This document shows, one piece after another, positions 1 through 9,070 of a stretch of 64,000 nucleotides of DNA. A model generated the notes under the pieces. It made no database searches. It was not told where the DNA came from and saw only the letters and a program-made list of their open reading frames with translations. Made by a program: the position numbers and the translations under genes. Each line of letters opens with the position of its first letter. Positions within the stretch are counted from its first letter, which is position 1. Source of the stretch: Streptomyces sp. XY006 (GTDB lineage: Bacteria; Actinomycetota; Actinomycetes; Streptomycetales; Streptomycetaceae); NCBI RefSeq assembly GCF_002237655.1, contig NZ_NOKT01000007.1, positions 62,001-126,000 of the forward strand, in the 5' to 3' direction.

Positions 1-1
1 C

Positions 2-1045
2 GTGCACTGCTGGGGCGAGGGCCGCGCCGACGGTGTGCTGCGCCACCGCCCGTGGCCCGCGCTCGACGGCGCCAACGACGCGCTGCGCACGTTCTCCGTC
101 GACCTGGCGATGGCCGCCGCCCTGGAGGGCCGCGAGCTGGTGCACTCCCACACCTGGTACGCCAACCTCGGCGGCCACCTCGCCAAGCTGCTGTACGGCA
201 TCCCGCACGTGATGACCGCGCACTCCCTGGAGCCCCTGCGCCCCTGGAAGGCCGAGCAGCTCGGCGGCGGCTACGAGCTGTCCAGCTGGGCCGAGCGCAC
301 CGCGATCGAGTCCGCCGACGCGGTGATCGCCGTCTCCGGGGCGATGCGCGAGGACATTCTCGGCTGCTACCCGGCGCTGGACCCGGACAAGGTCCACGTC
401 GTGCACAACGGCATCGACACGAGCCTGTACCGGCCCGACCACGGCACGGACGCGCTGGACCGGATCGGCCTGGACCGCTCGCGCCCGTACGTGCTGTTCG
501 TCGGCCGCATCACCCGGCAGAAGGGCGTGCCCCATCTGCTGCGCGCGGTGCGGGACATCGACCCGGCCGCCCAGGTCGTGCTGTGCGCCGGCGCACCCGA
601 CACGCCGGAGATCGACCGGGAGTTCCGGGAGCTGTTCGCGGAGCTGAGCGAGGTCCGCGACGGGGTGCACTGGATCCCGAGGATGCTGCCGCGCCCCGAG
701 GTCATCCAGCTCCTGACGCATGCCGCGCTGTTCGTCTGCCCCTCGGTGTACGAGCCGCTGGGCATCGTGAACCTGGAGGCGATGGCCTGCGGCACGCCCG
801 TGGTGGCCTCGGCGGTCGGCGGCATCCCCGAGGTCGTGGACGACGGCAGGACCGGCCTGCTCGTCCCGGCCGGCGACGGCTTCGAGGCGGGGCTGGCCCG
901 GGCCATGGACACCGTCCTCGGCGATCCGCCGGCCGCGCGGCGGATGGGCGAGGCCGGGCGGGAGCGCGCGGTCGGCGAGTTCGGCTGGGACGCGGTGGCC
1001 CGCCGCACGGTCCGGCTCTACGAGGAGATCGTCAAACAGGCTTAG
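2..1045 (+). CDS. glgA: Glycogen synthase / GT4 glucosyltransferase (5' end cut off)
   Basis: The visible 347 residues are a GT-B retaining glycosyltransferase that uses ADP-glucose to build alpha-glucan or, as known for some actinobacterial members, maltose-1-phosphate. The first visible codon is internal: the family normally begins about 35-40 residues earlier with a Gly-rich donor-site loop, so the N-terminus lies left of the window. Seen are an HSHTWYANLGGH segment, the start of the C-terminal Rossmann domain (VGRITRQKGV) and the E-x7-E signature of retaining GT4 enzymes in YEPLGIVNLEAMACG. The gene is followed after 51 bp by glgC on the same strand, the usual actinobacterial glycogen pair. 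The true product could be called GlgM rather than GlgA; sequence alone does not separate them. Confidence 0.9.
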   Translation: MHCWGEGRADGVLRHRPWPALDGANDALRTFSVDLAMAAALEGRELVHSHTWYANLGGHLAKLLYGIPHVMTAHSLEPLRPWKAEQLGGGYELSSWAERTAIESADAVIAVSGAMREDILGCYPALDPDKVHVVHNGIDTSLYRPDHGTDALDRIGLDRSRPYVLFVGRITRQKGVPHLLRAVRDIDPAAQVVLCAGAPDTPEIDREFRELFAELSEVRDGVHWIPRMLPRPEVIQLLTHAALFVCPSVYEPLGIVNLEAMACGTPVVASAVGGIPEVVDDGRTGLLVPAGDGFEAGLARAMDTVLGDPPAARRMGEAGRERAVGEFGWDAVARRTVRLYEEIVKQA

Positions 1046-1096
1046 TGGGTACCCCCTAGGGGCAGGCATCGGGAAAGAGGCGTGAGGGGAGCGGCC

Positions 1097-2317
1097 ATGC
1101 GTGGTGGTGGTCCTTCGGTCCTGGGGATCGTGCTGGCGGGCGGCGAGGGCAAGCGGCTGATGCCCCTGACCGCGGACCGTGCCAAACCGGCGGTGACCTT
1201 CGGCGGCACGTACCGCCTGGTCGACTTCGTCCTGTCCAACCTGGTCAACGCCGATGTGCTGCGCATCTGCGTCCTGACGCAGTACAAGTCGCACTCGCTG
1301 GACCGGCACATCACCACCACCTGGCGGATGTCCAACCTGCTCGGCAACTACGTCACGCCCGTCCCCGCCCAGCAGCGCCTCGGCCCCCGCTGGTACCTGG
1401 GCAGCGCCGACGCGATCCTGCAGTCCCTCAACCTGATCTACGACGAGCGCCCCGAGTACGTCGCCGTCTTCGGCGCCGACCACGTCTACCGCATGGACCC
1501 GCGCCAGATGCTCGCCCAGCACATCGAGAGCGGTGCGGGCGTGACGGTCGCCGGGATCCGGGTGCCGCGCACGGAGTCCTCGGCGTTCGGCGTGATCACG
1601 CCCGGCTCGGACGGGCAGACGGTGGAGCGCTTCCTGGAGAAGCCGTCCGCCCCGCCCGGTCTCCCGGACGACCCCAACTGCGTCTTCGCCTCGATGGGCA
1701 ACTACATCTTCACCACCAAGGCCCTCATCGAGGCGCTCAAGCGGGACGCCGAGGACGAGTCCTCCGTGCACGACATGGGCGGTTCGATCCTGCCCCAGCT
1801 CACCGACCGGGGCGAGGCCGCGCTGTACGACTTCAGCGCCAACCACGTGCCCGGCGAGACCAGCCGCGACCAGGGCTACTGGCGGGACGTCGGGACGCTG
1901 GACGCCTACTACGAGGCGCACATGGACCTGATCGCCGAGCGCCCCGCGTTCAACCTGTACAACCGCAGCTGGCCGATCTACACGCACTCGTACCAGCTCT
2001 CGCCGGCCCGCTTCAACGCGGGCGGCATCGCCAGCGAGTCCATCATCAGCGCGGGCTGCCTGGTCCGCGGCCAGGTCACCCGGTCCGTGCTGTCGCCGGG
2101 CGTGGTGGTCGACCCGGGCGCCGTGGTGCAGGGTTCGGTGCTGCACGACAACGTGCACATCGGCCGGGGCGCGGTGGTGCGCGGCGCCGTCCTCGACAAG
2201 AACGTCGAGGTCCCGCCGGGCGCGACGGTCGGCGTCAACCCGGAGCGCGACGCCGAGCTGTACACGGTCTCCAAGGGCGGCGTCATCGCGCTCGGCAAGG
2301 GCCAGCTGGTCACCTGA
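1097..2317 (+). CDS. glgC: Glucose-1-phosphate adenylyltransferase (ADP-glucose pyrophosphorylase)
   Basis: Makes ADP-glucose from ATP and glucose-1-phosphate, the committed step of bacterial glycogen synthesis, in the cytosol. The 406-residue protein opens with the nucleotide-binding loop [13 protein letters not shown], followed by the AKPAV segment and the [10 protein letters not shown] active-site strand. The last ~110 residues have the hexapeptide pattern of a left-handed beta helix (runs of V/I every six residues such as [21 protein letters not shown]), as expected. ATG at 1097 is chosen over in-frame GTG 1082 because AGGGGAG lies five bases upstream and the conserved sequence starts there. 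Length matches the family. It is probably co-transcribed with glgA, whose product uses its ADP-glucose. Confidence 0.95.
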   Translation: MRGGGPSVLGIVLAGGEGKRLMPLTADRAKPAVTFGGTYRLVDFVLSNLVNADVLRICVLTQYKSHSLDRHITTTWRMSNLLGNYVTPVPAQQRLGPRWYLGSADAILQSLNLIYDERPEYVAVFGADHVYRMDPRQMLAQHIESGAGVTVAGIRVPRTESSAFGVITPGSDGQTVERFLEKPSAPPGLPDDPNCVFASMGNYIFTTKALIEALKRDAEDESSVHDMGGSILPQLTDRGEAALYDFSANHVPGETSRDQGYWRDVGTLDAYYEAHMDLIAERPAFNLYNRSWPIYTHSYQLSPARFNAGGIASESIISAGCLVRGQVTRSVLSPGVVVDPGAVVQGSVLHDNVHIGRGAVVRGAVLDKNVEVPPGATVGVNPERDAELYTVSKGGVIALGKGQLVT

Positions 2318-2321
2318 CGAG

Positions 2322-2335
2322 ACCCCGCCGGGGGT
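2322..2335 (+). terminator. Weak hairpin after glgC
   Basis: ACCCC and GGGGT pair across a four-base loop just after the glgC stop. There is no T tract, so its role as terminator is only suggested by position. Confidence 0.25.
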
Positions 2336-2393
2336 TGCGGTGAGACGTCTCCGGCGGACTTTGTCCTGCCTCTGGACGAAGCCCGGGATCCGT

Positions 2394-2431
2394 GTTGTCA
2401 TGCCAACGTCTTGTACATGACAACGTTGGCA
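2394..2431. promoter_or_regulatory. Overlapping LacI-type operator region upstream of the GH2 gene
   Basis: TGACAACGTTGGCA (2418-2431) is a near-perfect palindrome around a central CG, the usual form of LacI-family operators. A related element ATGCCAACGTC...TTGTACAT lies immediately left of it. Together they form nested inverted repeats: GTTGTCATG (2394-2402) with CATGACAAC (2416-2424), and TGCCAACGT (2401-2409) with ACGTTGGCA (2423-2431). The block ends 10 bp before the GTG start of the GH2 gene, so a bound repressor would block initiation. No regulator gene is adjacent, and this motif differs from the LacI sites at 14.3 kb. Confidence 0.65.
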
Positions 2432-2441
2432 TGGAGGTTCC

Positions 2442-5060
2442 GTGCGTCCCCGACGTCTCAGAAACCGCCTCGCGTTACTGCTCGCCGCGCTGCTCGCCCT
2501 CACGGGCCTGAGCGCAGTCCCCGCACTCGCGGACGACCCCGCCGAGATCCACGGCCTCAAGGGCGAGTACTACACCCACTCCGCCCCGGGCGCCTTCGAC
2601 TTCCACACCCTCAAGGCGACGACCTTCGACCAGGACCTCGACTTCGACAACCTGGAGCCGCGCCTGAACTTCACCACCGGCCGCTCCGACGACGTCAGCG
2701 TCCGCTGGACCGGGAAGATCGTCCCGGAGAAGACCGGGCCGCACACCTTCTCGGTCAGCGCCGACAACGGCTTCCGCCTCTGGATCGACGGCACCCTCGC
2801 CATCGACCACTGGGTCGACGACTGGGACCGCGAGCAGACCGCCGAGCCCGTCGACCTCACCGCCGGCCGCGCCTACGACATCAAGGTCGAGTACTTCGAG
2901 CACTACGGCGGCTCCAACTTCCACCTGCGCTGGACCCCGCCCGGCGCCGCCAAGGCCCCCGTCCCGCAGTCGGCCTTCCGCCTCCCCGAGGGCTTCGACT
3001 ACGACGGCGCCCTCGCGGCCACCGTCCAGTCCACCGGCCGCACCCTCAGGCTCGACTTCGCCCAGGAGCTCACCGCACCCCCGGCGGGCTTCACCGACCA
3101 CCTCGACGCCGTGATCGGCGGCGCCGCGTGGCCCCTGGGCGAGGCCCGCCCGGACCCGTCCGACCCCACCGCCCTCCTGGTCGCCCTGGACGAACCGGTG
3201 GTGGGCGACAAGACGGGCACGGCCCGCGGCACGGCCGACATCCGCTACGACGGGCAGGGCGGCCTCACCGACACCGACGGCAACGTTGTCAAGGAGTTCT
3301 GGACGTCCGGCCCGAACCACTCGACCCACCAGCTGCGCACCCGCTGGGCCGACGAGGTCGGACCGGACAACGCCCTCCCGGAGTACCCGCGCCCGCAGCT
3401 GACCCGGGACGCCTGGAAGAACCTCAACGGCCGCTGGCAGTTCGCCGCCGCCGAGCCCGGCGAGCAGCCGCCCGTCGGCCGGACGCTGAAGGAGCGCATC
3501 CTCGTCCCGTACCCGGTGGAGTCGCAGCTCTCCGGCATCGAGCGGCACGAGGACCGCATGTGGTACCGCCGCACCTTCACCGTCCCGCGCGACTGGAACA
3601 TCGGCTCGGGTCAGCGGCTCCGGCTCAACTTCGGCGCCGTCGACTGGCGCTCCGAGGTCTACGTCAACGGCACGAAGGTCGCCACGCACGAGGGCGGCTA
3701 CGACAAGTTCAGCGCCGACGTCACCGACGCGCTCGAGCCCGGCCGCACCCAGGAGCTGATCGTCGGCGTCTACGACCCGACCGACGCGGCCTCCGGCGAG
3801 AACCCGCCGCTCGGCAAGCAGCGCCTGGACCCCAGCGGCATCTGGTACACCCCGTCCTCCGGCATCTGGCAGACGGTGTGGATGGAGCCGGTCGCCCGCG
3901 ACCACGCCGACTCCCTCAAGATCATTCCCGATGTGGCGGGCGAGAAGGTGACCGTCGAGGTCCGGGGCGTCCGGGACGGCGTACCGGTCACGGCGACGGC
4001 GTACGACGGCCGGCGGAAGGTGGCCACGGCGAGCGGCCGCACCGGCGGCCCGCTGACGCTGACCGTCCGCGACCCGCACCTGTGGTCGCCGGACGACCCG
4101 TTCCTCTACGGCCTGAAGGTCACGGTCGGCGCCGACCGGGTCGGCAGCTACTTCGGCATGCGCTCCATCGCCGTCGAGAAGGTGAACGGCGTCCCGCGCA
4201 CGGTCCTCAACGGTGAGCCCGTCTTCCTGATGGCCACCCTCGACCAGGGCTTCTGGCCCGACGGCCTGCACACCGCGCCCACCGACGAGGCCCTGGCCTA
4301 CGACCTGAAGGCGCACAAGCGGCTCGGCTTCAACTCGGTGCGCAAGCACATCAAGGTCGAGCCGGACCGCTGGTTCCACTGGGCCGACCGGCTCGGACTG
4401 CTGGTCTGGCAGGACATGCCCGCGATGACGGCCGGGGTGAACCCGAGCGCCACCTCCCGCGCCCGCTACGAGCGCGAACTGAAGGAGATGATCGACGAGC
4501 ACATCAGCAGTCCCTCGGTCGTCATGTGGGTGACCTTCAACGAGGGCTGGGGCCAGTACGACGTGGGCCGGATCGCCGAGCAGGCCAAGGCCTGGGACCC
4601 GACCCGCCTGGTCAACGGCCAGTCCGGGCTGAACCTCGGCGCCGACGGCGGCACCGGCGACATCATGGACGAGCACGGCTACCCGAGCCCGGCCCTGCCG
4701 CCCCGCCCCGACGGGCAGCGTGCCCTGGTCAGCGGTGAGTACGGCGGCCTGGGACTCGCGGTGCCCGGCCATGCCTGGTCGGTGCAGCAGTCGTACGTCG
4801 ACGTGGACCCGGCCACCTACACCGAGGACTACCTGGAGAAGCTGGACGAGGTCCGGGCGCTGGTCTGCAAGGGGAGCAACGGGGCCGTGTACACCCAGAT
4901 CGCGGACGTCGAGGGCGAGCTGAACGGCTTCCTCACCTACGACCGCGCGGTGCTCAAGCCCGACACGGCCCGGCTGAAGGCCGCGCACGAGGCGCTGATC
5001 CGTGACGCCTCCCGGGTGACTCCCACGGGGTGCCCGGCGCCGCAACCTGTGCTGGACTGA
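2442..5060 (+). CDS. Secreted PA14-containing glycoside hydrolase family 2 enzyme
   Basis: An 872-residue exported glycosidase. A Sec signal peptide (RRLRNR, Leu-rich core, PALA cleavage motif near residue 30) leads into a PA14 carbohydrate-binding domain (about 35-165). After a linker come the GH2 jelly-roll (about 320-470), Ig-like and TIM-barrel domains. In the barrel the acid/base pair is N700-E701 (FNEGWG) and the likely nucleophile is E766 (SGEYGG). GH2 covers beta-galactosidase, beta-mannosidase and beta-glucuronidase; the substrate cannot be fixed here. GTG 2442 is chosen because it starts the signal peptide and GGAGG lies four bases upstream. The operator-like palindrome overlapping the promoter region suggests substrate-induced expression. 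It stands alone, ended by a strong hairpin. Confidence 0.9.
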   Translation: MRPRRLRNRLALLLAALLALTGLSAVPALADDPAEIHGLKGEYYTHSAPGAFDFHTLKATTFDQDLDFDNLEPRLNFTTGRSDDVSVRWTGKIVPEKTGPHTFSVSADNGFRLWIDGTLAIDHWVDDWDREQTAEPVDLTAGRAYDIKVEYFEHYGGSNFHLRWTPPGAAKAPVPQSAFRLPEGFDYDGALAATVQSTGRTLRLDFAQELTAPPAGFTDHLDAVIGGAAWPLGEARPDPSDPTALLVALDEPVVGDKTGTARGTADIRYDGQGGLTDTDGNVVKEFWTSGPNHSTHQLRTRWADEVGPDNALPEYPRPQLTRDAWKNLNGRWQFAAAEPGEQPPVGRTLKERILVPYPVESQLSGIERHEDRMWYRRTFTVPRDWNIGSGQRLRLNFGAVDWRSEVYVNGTKVATHEGGYDKFSADVTDALEPGRTQELIVGVYDPTDAASGENPPLGKQRLDPSGIWYTPSSGIWQTVWMEPVARDHADSLKIIPDVAGEKVTVEVRGVRDGVPVTATAYDGRRKVATASGRTGGPLTLTVRDPHLWSPDDPFLYGLKVTVGADRVGSYFGMRSIAVEKVNGVPRTVLNGEPVFLMATLDQGFWPDGLHTAPTDEALAYDLKAHKRLGFNSVRKHIKVEPDRWFHWADRLGLLVWQDMPAMTAGVNPSATSRARYERELKEMIDEHISSPSVVMWVTFNEGWGQYDVGRIAEQAKAWDPTRLVNGQSGLNLGADGGTGDIMDEHGYPSPALPPRPDGQRALVSGEYGGLGLAVPGHAWSVQQSYVDVDPATYTEDYLEKLDEVRALVCKGSNGAVYTQIADVEGELNGFLTYDRAVLKPDTARLKAAHEALIRDASRVTPTGCPAPQPVLD

Positions 5061-5074
5061 CGGCACATGCACCA

Positions 5075-5107
5075 TAAGTCCCGCCCCGCTCAGCGGGGCG
5101 GGACTTA
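5075..5107 (+). terminator. Strong terminator hairpin after the GH2 gene
   Basis: TAAGTCCCGCCCCGCT and its perfect reverse complement AGCGGGGCGGGACTTA are separated by a single C, giving a 16-bp inverted repeat 14 bases after the stop codon. It folds into a very stable short-loop stem and isolates the GH2 gene from the next one. Confidence 0.85.
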
Positions 5108-5204
5108 ATCCGGTGTTAACTGTACGTAGCCTGATCGTGCTTGACCGTAATCGGCTGGGGGCGATTGACTGCTGACCCACCCGTCGTCCACGCGAGGCAA
5201 GCCC

Positions 5205-6548
5205 TTGACTGCTGATCTGCTCGCTCCTCTCGACCTGGCGTTCTGGAACATCGAGTCCGCCGACCACCCGATGCACCTCGGCGCGCTCGGGATCTTCTCC
5301 GCGCACTCGCCGGCCGCGGGCGCCCACGCGGCGGACCTCCTCGCGGCCCGCGCCGCCGGCGTCCCGGGACTGCGGATGCGGATCCGCGACGTGTGGCAGC
5401 CGCTGCCCTCCGCCCTGCGCCGCCCGCTCGCCTTCGGCGGGGCGGCGCGCGAGCCGGACCCCGACTTCGACCCCCAGCACCACGTGCGGCTGCACGCACC
5501 GGCCGCCGACTTCCACGCGGAGGCCGGACGGCTCATGGGACGCCCGCTGGAGCGCGGCCGGCCGCCCTGGGAGGCCCATGTGCTGCCCGGTGAGGACGGG
5601 GTCTGCTTCGCGGTGCTGTTCAAGTTCCACCACGCCCTGGCCGACGGCCTGCGGGCGCTGACCCTCGCCGCGGGCGTCATGGACCCGATGGACCTGCCCG
5701 CGCCCCGGCCCCGCCCGGCCGTCCCCCCGCGCGGCCCGCTGCCCGACGTGCGCGACCTGCCCGGCCTCATGCGCGGCGCCCTCTCCGACGCCGCCCGCGC
5801 CCTGGACATCGGCGCCTCGGTCGCCCGCTCCTCGCTCGACGTGCGCTCCACCCCCGCGCTCACCTGCGAGCCGAGCGGCACACGCCGCACCGCCGGCGTG
5901 GTCCTCGACCTCGACGACGTGCACCGCATCCGCAAGACCGTGGGCGGCACGGTCAACGACGTCCTCATCGCGGTCGTCGCCGGCGCCCTGCGCCGCTGGC
6001 TCGACGAGCGCGGCGACGGCAGCGAGGGCGTCGCGCCCCGGGCCCTCATCCCGGTCTCCAAGCGCCGCCCGCGCACCGCCTACCCGCAGGGCAACCGGCT
6101 CTCCGGGTACCTGATACGGCTCCCGGTGGACGATCCGGACCCGCTGGCCCGCCTGGCCTCGGTCCGCACCGCCATGGACCGCAACAAGGACGCCGGCCCC
6201 AACCGGGGCGCAGGCGCCGTCGCCCTGCTCGCCGACCACGTCCCCGCCCTCGTCCACCGGCTGGGCGGACCCATGGTCGGCCAGGCGGCCCGGCTCTGGT
6301 TCGACATCCTCGTGACCAGCGTGCCCCTGCCCAGCCTCGGCCTGAAGCTCGGCGGCCACCCCCTCACCGCCGTCTTCCCGCTCGCCCCGCTGGCCCCCGG
6401 CCACTCCCTCGCGGTCGCCGTCTCCACCTACCGGGGCGCCGTCCACTACGGCCTGGTCGCCGACGCCGAGGCGGTCCCCGACCTGGACACGTTCGCGACC
6501 GCCGTCTCCAAGGAGGTGGCGACGCTGATCAAGGCCTGCCGGCCGTGA
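5205..6548 (+). CDS. Wax ester synthase / diacylglycerol acyltransferase (WS/DGAT)
   Basis: Transfers an acyl group from acyl-CoA to diacylglycerol or a fatty alcohol, the last step of triacylglycerol or wax storage, at the membrane or lipid-body surface. The 447-residue protein has the family's opening (PLDLAFWNIESADHPMHLG) and the condensing-type motif HHALADG, with H142, H143 and D147. The second conserved block NDVLIAVVAGALRRWL and the C-terminal half are also as expected. Length is normal. TTG at 5205 is taken as start because GAGG lies seven bases upstream and the family sequence begins at once; no ATG or GTG lies between it and the conserved residues. It follows a strong terminator, so it is its own transcription unit. 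Confidence 0.9.
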   Translation: MTADLLAPLDLAFWNIESADHPMHLGALGIFSAHSPAAGAHAADLLAARAAGVPGLRMRIRDVWQPLPSALRRPLAFGGAAREPDPDFDPQHHVRLHAPAADFHAEAGRLMGRPLERGRPPWEAHVLPGEDGVCFAVLFKFHHALADGLRALTLAAGVMDPMDLPAPRPRPAVPPRGPLPDVRDLPGLMRGALSDAARALDIGASVARSSLDVRSTPALTCEPSGTRRTAGVVLDLDDVHRIRKTVGGTVNDVLIAVVAGALRRWLDERGDGSEGVAPRALIPVSKRRPRTAYPQGNRLSGYLIRLPVDDPDPLARLASVRTAMDRNKDAGPNRGAGAVALLADHVPALVHRLGGPMVGQAARLWFDILVTSVPLPSLGLKLGGHPLTAVFPLAPLAPGHSLAVAVSTYRGAVHYGLVADAEAVPDLDTFATAVSKEVATLIKACRP

Positions 6549-6558
6549 TCACGCGCGT

Positions 6559-6589
6559 TTGGCGGTGCGGCCCCGCGCTGAAGTAAAAT
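6559..6589 (+). promoter_or_regulatory. Candidate promoter of the SDR-like gene
   Basis: TTGGCG (6559-6564) and TAAAAT (6584-6589) resemble -35 and -10 boxes, but with a long 19-base spacing. A transcript start near 6596 would support the ATG at 6652. Confidence 0.4.
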
Positions 6590-6651
6590 CCGCCGTTCGA
6601 AAGCAGGCGCGACCGGCGCGCCGCGACGGCAGAGCAGGGAACGCAGCGGCG

Positions 6652-8154
6652 ATGACGGTGACAGAGGACGGCCCGCGGGCCATGGACGAGGCGAGCGGGC
6701 TCTCGTACGGACCCGGCATCGACCCCGAGCGCCTGGCCGTCTGCCTCAGCGTGCTCGAGGAGCTCGACAAGCTGGAGGTGGACCACCCGGACGCCATCGC
6801 CGTGCGCCGGGCCACCGCGGGCGTCTACCGCACGGTCAAGCAGCGCCGCCGCCAGGAGCGCCGGGCCGCCAAGACCGCCCACGACAAGGCGGTCACGGAG
6901 GCCACGGCGACCGGCTCCGCACAGCGCATCGACGACGAGACCGAGGGCCTGCTGCCCTCCTCGCGCACCGAGGAGGGCCGGATCGCGGGGATACTCCAGC
7001 GCCCGCGCTCCTGCTACACCTGCAAGACCCGGTACGTGGAAGTCGACTACTTCTACCACCAGCTCTGTCCGGACTGCGCCCGCGTGAACCGCGAGAAGCG
7101 CGACGTCCGCGCCGACCTCGCCGGCAAGCGCGCGCTGCTCACCGGCGGCCGCGCCAAGATCGGCATGTACATCGCGCTCCGGCTGCTGCGCGACGGCGCC
7201 CACACCACCATCACCACGCGGTTCCCGAAGGACGCCATCCGCCGTTTCAAGGCCATGGACGACTCCGCGGACTGGCTGCACCGCCTGGAGGTCGTCGGCA
7301 TCGACCTGCGCGACCCGGCGCAGGCCGTGGCCCTCGCCGACCAGGTCGCCGAGGCCGGGCCGCTCGACATCCTCGTCAACAACGCGACCCAGACCGTGCG
7401 CCGCCTGCCCTCCGCCTACGCCGCCCTGGTCGAGGGCGAGAGCGCGCCGCTGCCCGCCGGTGAACTGCCCGCCCACCACGTCATCGGCGCCTTCAACTCC
7501 GGCGCGGTCGACGGCCTCGCCGCGCTGCCGCTCGGCACCAGCGGCCTGGACGCGCAGCAGGTCGCCGACCTCGCCCTGGTCGCGGGCAACGCGAGCGTGG
7601 AGCGGCACCTGGACGGCACGGCGATCGACGCGGGCGGCCTGGTCCCCGACGTCGTCGACACCAACACCTGGGTGCAGACCATCGAGCAGATCTCCCCGGT
7701 GGAACTGCTGGAGACCCAGCTGTGCAACTACACGGCCCCCTTCATCCTCATCAGCAAGCTGCGGCCGGCGATGGCCGAGGCGGCGAGGAAGGCGCGGAGC
7801 AAGCGCGCGTACGTCGTCAACGTGTCGGCGATGGAAGGGGTCTTCGGCCGCGGGTACAAGGGCGCGGGGCACCCCAACACCAACGCCGCCAAGGCCGCGA
7901 TGAACATGGTCACGCGCACCAGCGCGCAGGAGATGTTCCAGACCGACGGCATCCTGATGACCTCGGTCGACACGGGGTGGATCACGGACGAGCGGCCCCA
8001 CTACGACAAGTTGCGGCTCGCCGAGGCGGGCTTCCACGCACCGCTCGACCTCGTCGACGGCGCGGCCCGGGTCTACGACCCGATCGTCCGCGGCGAGGCG
8101 GGGGAGGACCTGTACGGGGTCTTCCTGAAGGACTACGCGCCGGGGAAGTGGTAG
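6652..8154 (+). CDS. SDR-fold protein with zinc ribbon and no catalytic Tyr
   Basis: A 500-residue protein with an N-terminal charged helical region (1-115), a four-Cys zinc-ribbon-like segment (C121-x2-C124-x14-C139-x2-C142) and an SDR-type Rossmann domain from about 155. The nucleotide loop reads LTGGRAKIG and the NNA strand motif is present (LVNNATQT). The usual YxxxK catalytic pair is altered: K414 is kept in TNAAKAAMNM, but the Tyr position is T410. A roughly 90-residue insertion follows the NNA strand. Normal SDR hydride-transfer chemistry is therefore doubtful; an NAD(P)-binding regulatory or altered catalytic role is possible. ATG 6652 fits the candidate promoter upstream. It is monocistronic and convergent with the next gene. 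I know of no established function. Confidence 0.8.
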   Translation: MTVTEDGPRAMDEASGLSYGPGIDPERLAVCLSVLEELDKLEVDHPDAIAVRRATAGVYRTVKQRRRQERRAAKTAHDKAVTEATATGSAQRIDDETEGLLPSSRTEEGRIAGILQRPRSCYTCKTRYVEVDYFYHQLCPDCARVNREKRDVRADLAGKRALLTGGRAKIGMYIALRLLRDGAHTTITTRFPKDAIRRFKAMDDSADWLHRLEVVGIDLRDPAQAVALADQVAEAGPLDILVNNATQTVRRLPSAYAALVEGESAPLPAGELPAHHVIGAFNSGAVDGLAALPLGTSGLDAQQVADLALVAGNASVERHLDGTAIDAGGLVPDVVDTNTWVQTIEQISPVELLETQLCNYTAPFILISKLRPAMAEAARKARSKRAYVVNVSAMEGVFGRGYKGAGHPNTNAAKAAMNMVTRTSAQEMFQTDGILMTSVDTGWITDERPHYDKLRLAEAGFHAPLDLVDGAARVYDPIVRGEAGEDLYGVFLKDYAPGKW

Positions 8155-8163
8155 GGCCCGGCG

Positions 8164-8613
8164 TCAGTCGACGGCCCCCAGGCGGGAGTTGCGCGCCGCC
8201 AGCAGTTCCAGCACGGTGCGCCAGTCCTCCAGCACCCCGGCGTCGAACCCGGCCGTGCGGCCCTCCTCGGTCGCCTGGCGCAGGGCGAGCACGTCGTCGT
8301 CGGCCGGGACTCCCCGGCCGGGACGGTCGCGCAGGAGCCGGGAGACCCGCTCGCCGAGCAGGGCGCGTACCGCGCCGGCGGTCTGACCGGCCCGCCCGGC
8401 CGGGTCACCTGGCCACAACAGCCCGCCGACCGGCTGCACCAGACCCGCCACTTGGAGCTCCTTGTCGGCCGGGCGGCCCCGGCGGAGCAGGGCGGCGGTC
8501 CGCAGCGCGTGGTCGTGCAGGTCGACCGGCGGCCTGCCGCGCTCCGGGAGGTCCCGGGTGCCCCGGCAGGCATACAGCAGGTCCATCAGCTCCTCGACGC
8601 TGCGCAGCTCCAT
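8164..8613 (-). CDS. Hypothetical protein, degenerate HD-like
   Basis: A 149-residue soluble protein. The stretch around residues 28-70 (DLHDHALRTAALLRR ... LQVAGLVQPVGGLL) resembles the helical core of HD-domain phosphohydrolases, in which a LLHDVG-type motif supplies the metal-binding His-Asp. Here the HD pair reads QP, so metal catalysis is unlikely. Start at 8613 is supported by GGAGG about nine bases upstream. It ends nine bases from the converging SDR-like gene. The fold assignment is an inference from helix pattern and one motif. Confidence 0.6.
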   Translation of the reverse strand: MELRSVEELMDLLYACRGTRDLPERGRPPVDLHDHALRTAALLRRGRPADKELQVAGLVQPVGGLLWPGDPAGRAGQTAGAVRALLGERVSRLLRDRPGRGVPADDDVLALRQATEEGRTAGFDAGVLEDWRTVLELLAARNSRLGAVD

Positions 8614-9070
8614 GCGTCAGTCCTCCCGCGCGTCAGCCGTTGCCGTACGGCAGCAGACCATGACGAGCTTGCGACTCAGCCAACGGCACTTGAACTGCGC
8701 CACCGGCCGGAAAGGGCCGTCGCGTCCGTACGCCGAACGAGTGATACGCAGAGCGTCCCTTTTGTGAACGAATCGGTGCGTAAACCCCAGTTGAACGCCA
8801 GATGACGCGCGATCGTTACCGGCTGTTTTCAGCCCCATAGAGCGGGGCCCCGCTCATTTGGTTAATCTGATGCGGACGGACAGCACCACGGGGTCCTACC
8901 CACACCCACGGTCCGTCATGGGACCAGCCGGTACACCACGGCCTGCTCTCCCGTGAGTCGACCGGCGCCACCGCGTCCGAACTGCACATGACACATAGCC
9001 CGCGCGGGCGTCAGGCGCAGCAGGACCGGCGCGTACGTCCCGAGGGTGACCGACACATAAGGAGTGCGCG
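8614..9070. other. Long intergenic region with a 16-bp palindrome
   Basis: No convincing gene is seen in this 457-bp gap. It contains the perfect palindrome GAGCGGGGCCCCGCTC (8840-8855), a locally AT-richer stretch (8757-8830) and, at its end, the AAGGAG ribosome site of the small gene at 9071. Promoters for the flanking divergent genes should lie here but no clear -35/-10 pair stands out. Confidence 0.5.

Noticed and set aside
2475-6446. Very long open frame (1323 codons) on the minus strand opposite GH2 and WS/DGAT
   Set aside because: High GC leaves antisense frames open; the sequence is low-complexity Gly/Ala/Val/Arg and the sense strand holds two clear enzymes.
8617-8838. Possible 73-codon gene on the minus strand in the 8.6-9.07 kb gap
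   Set aside because: No ribosome site, no recognisable pattern and atypical codon third positions.
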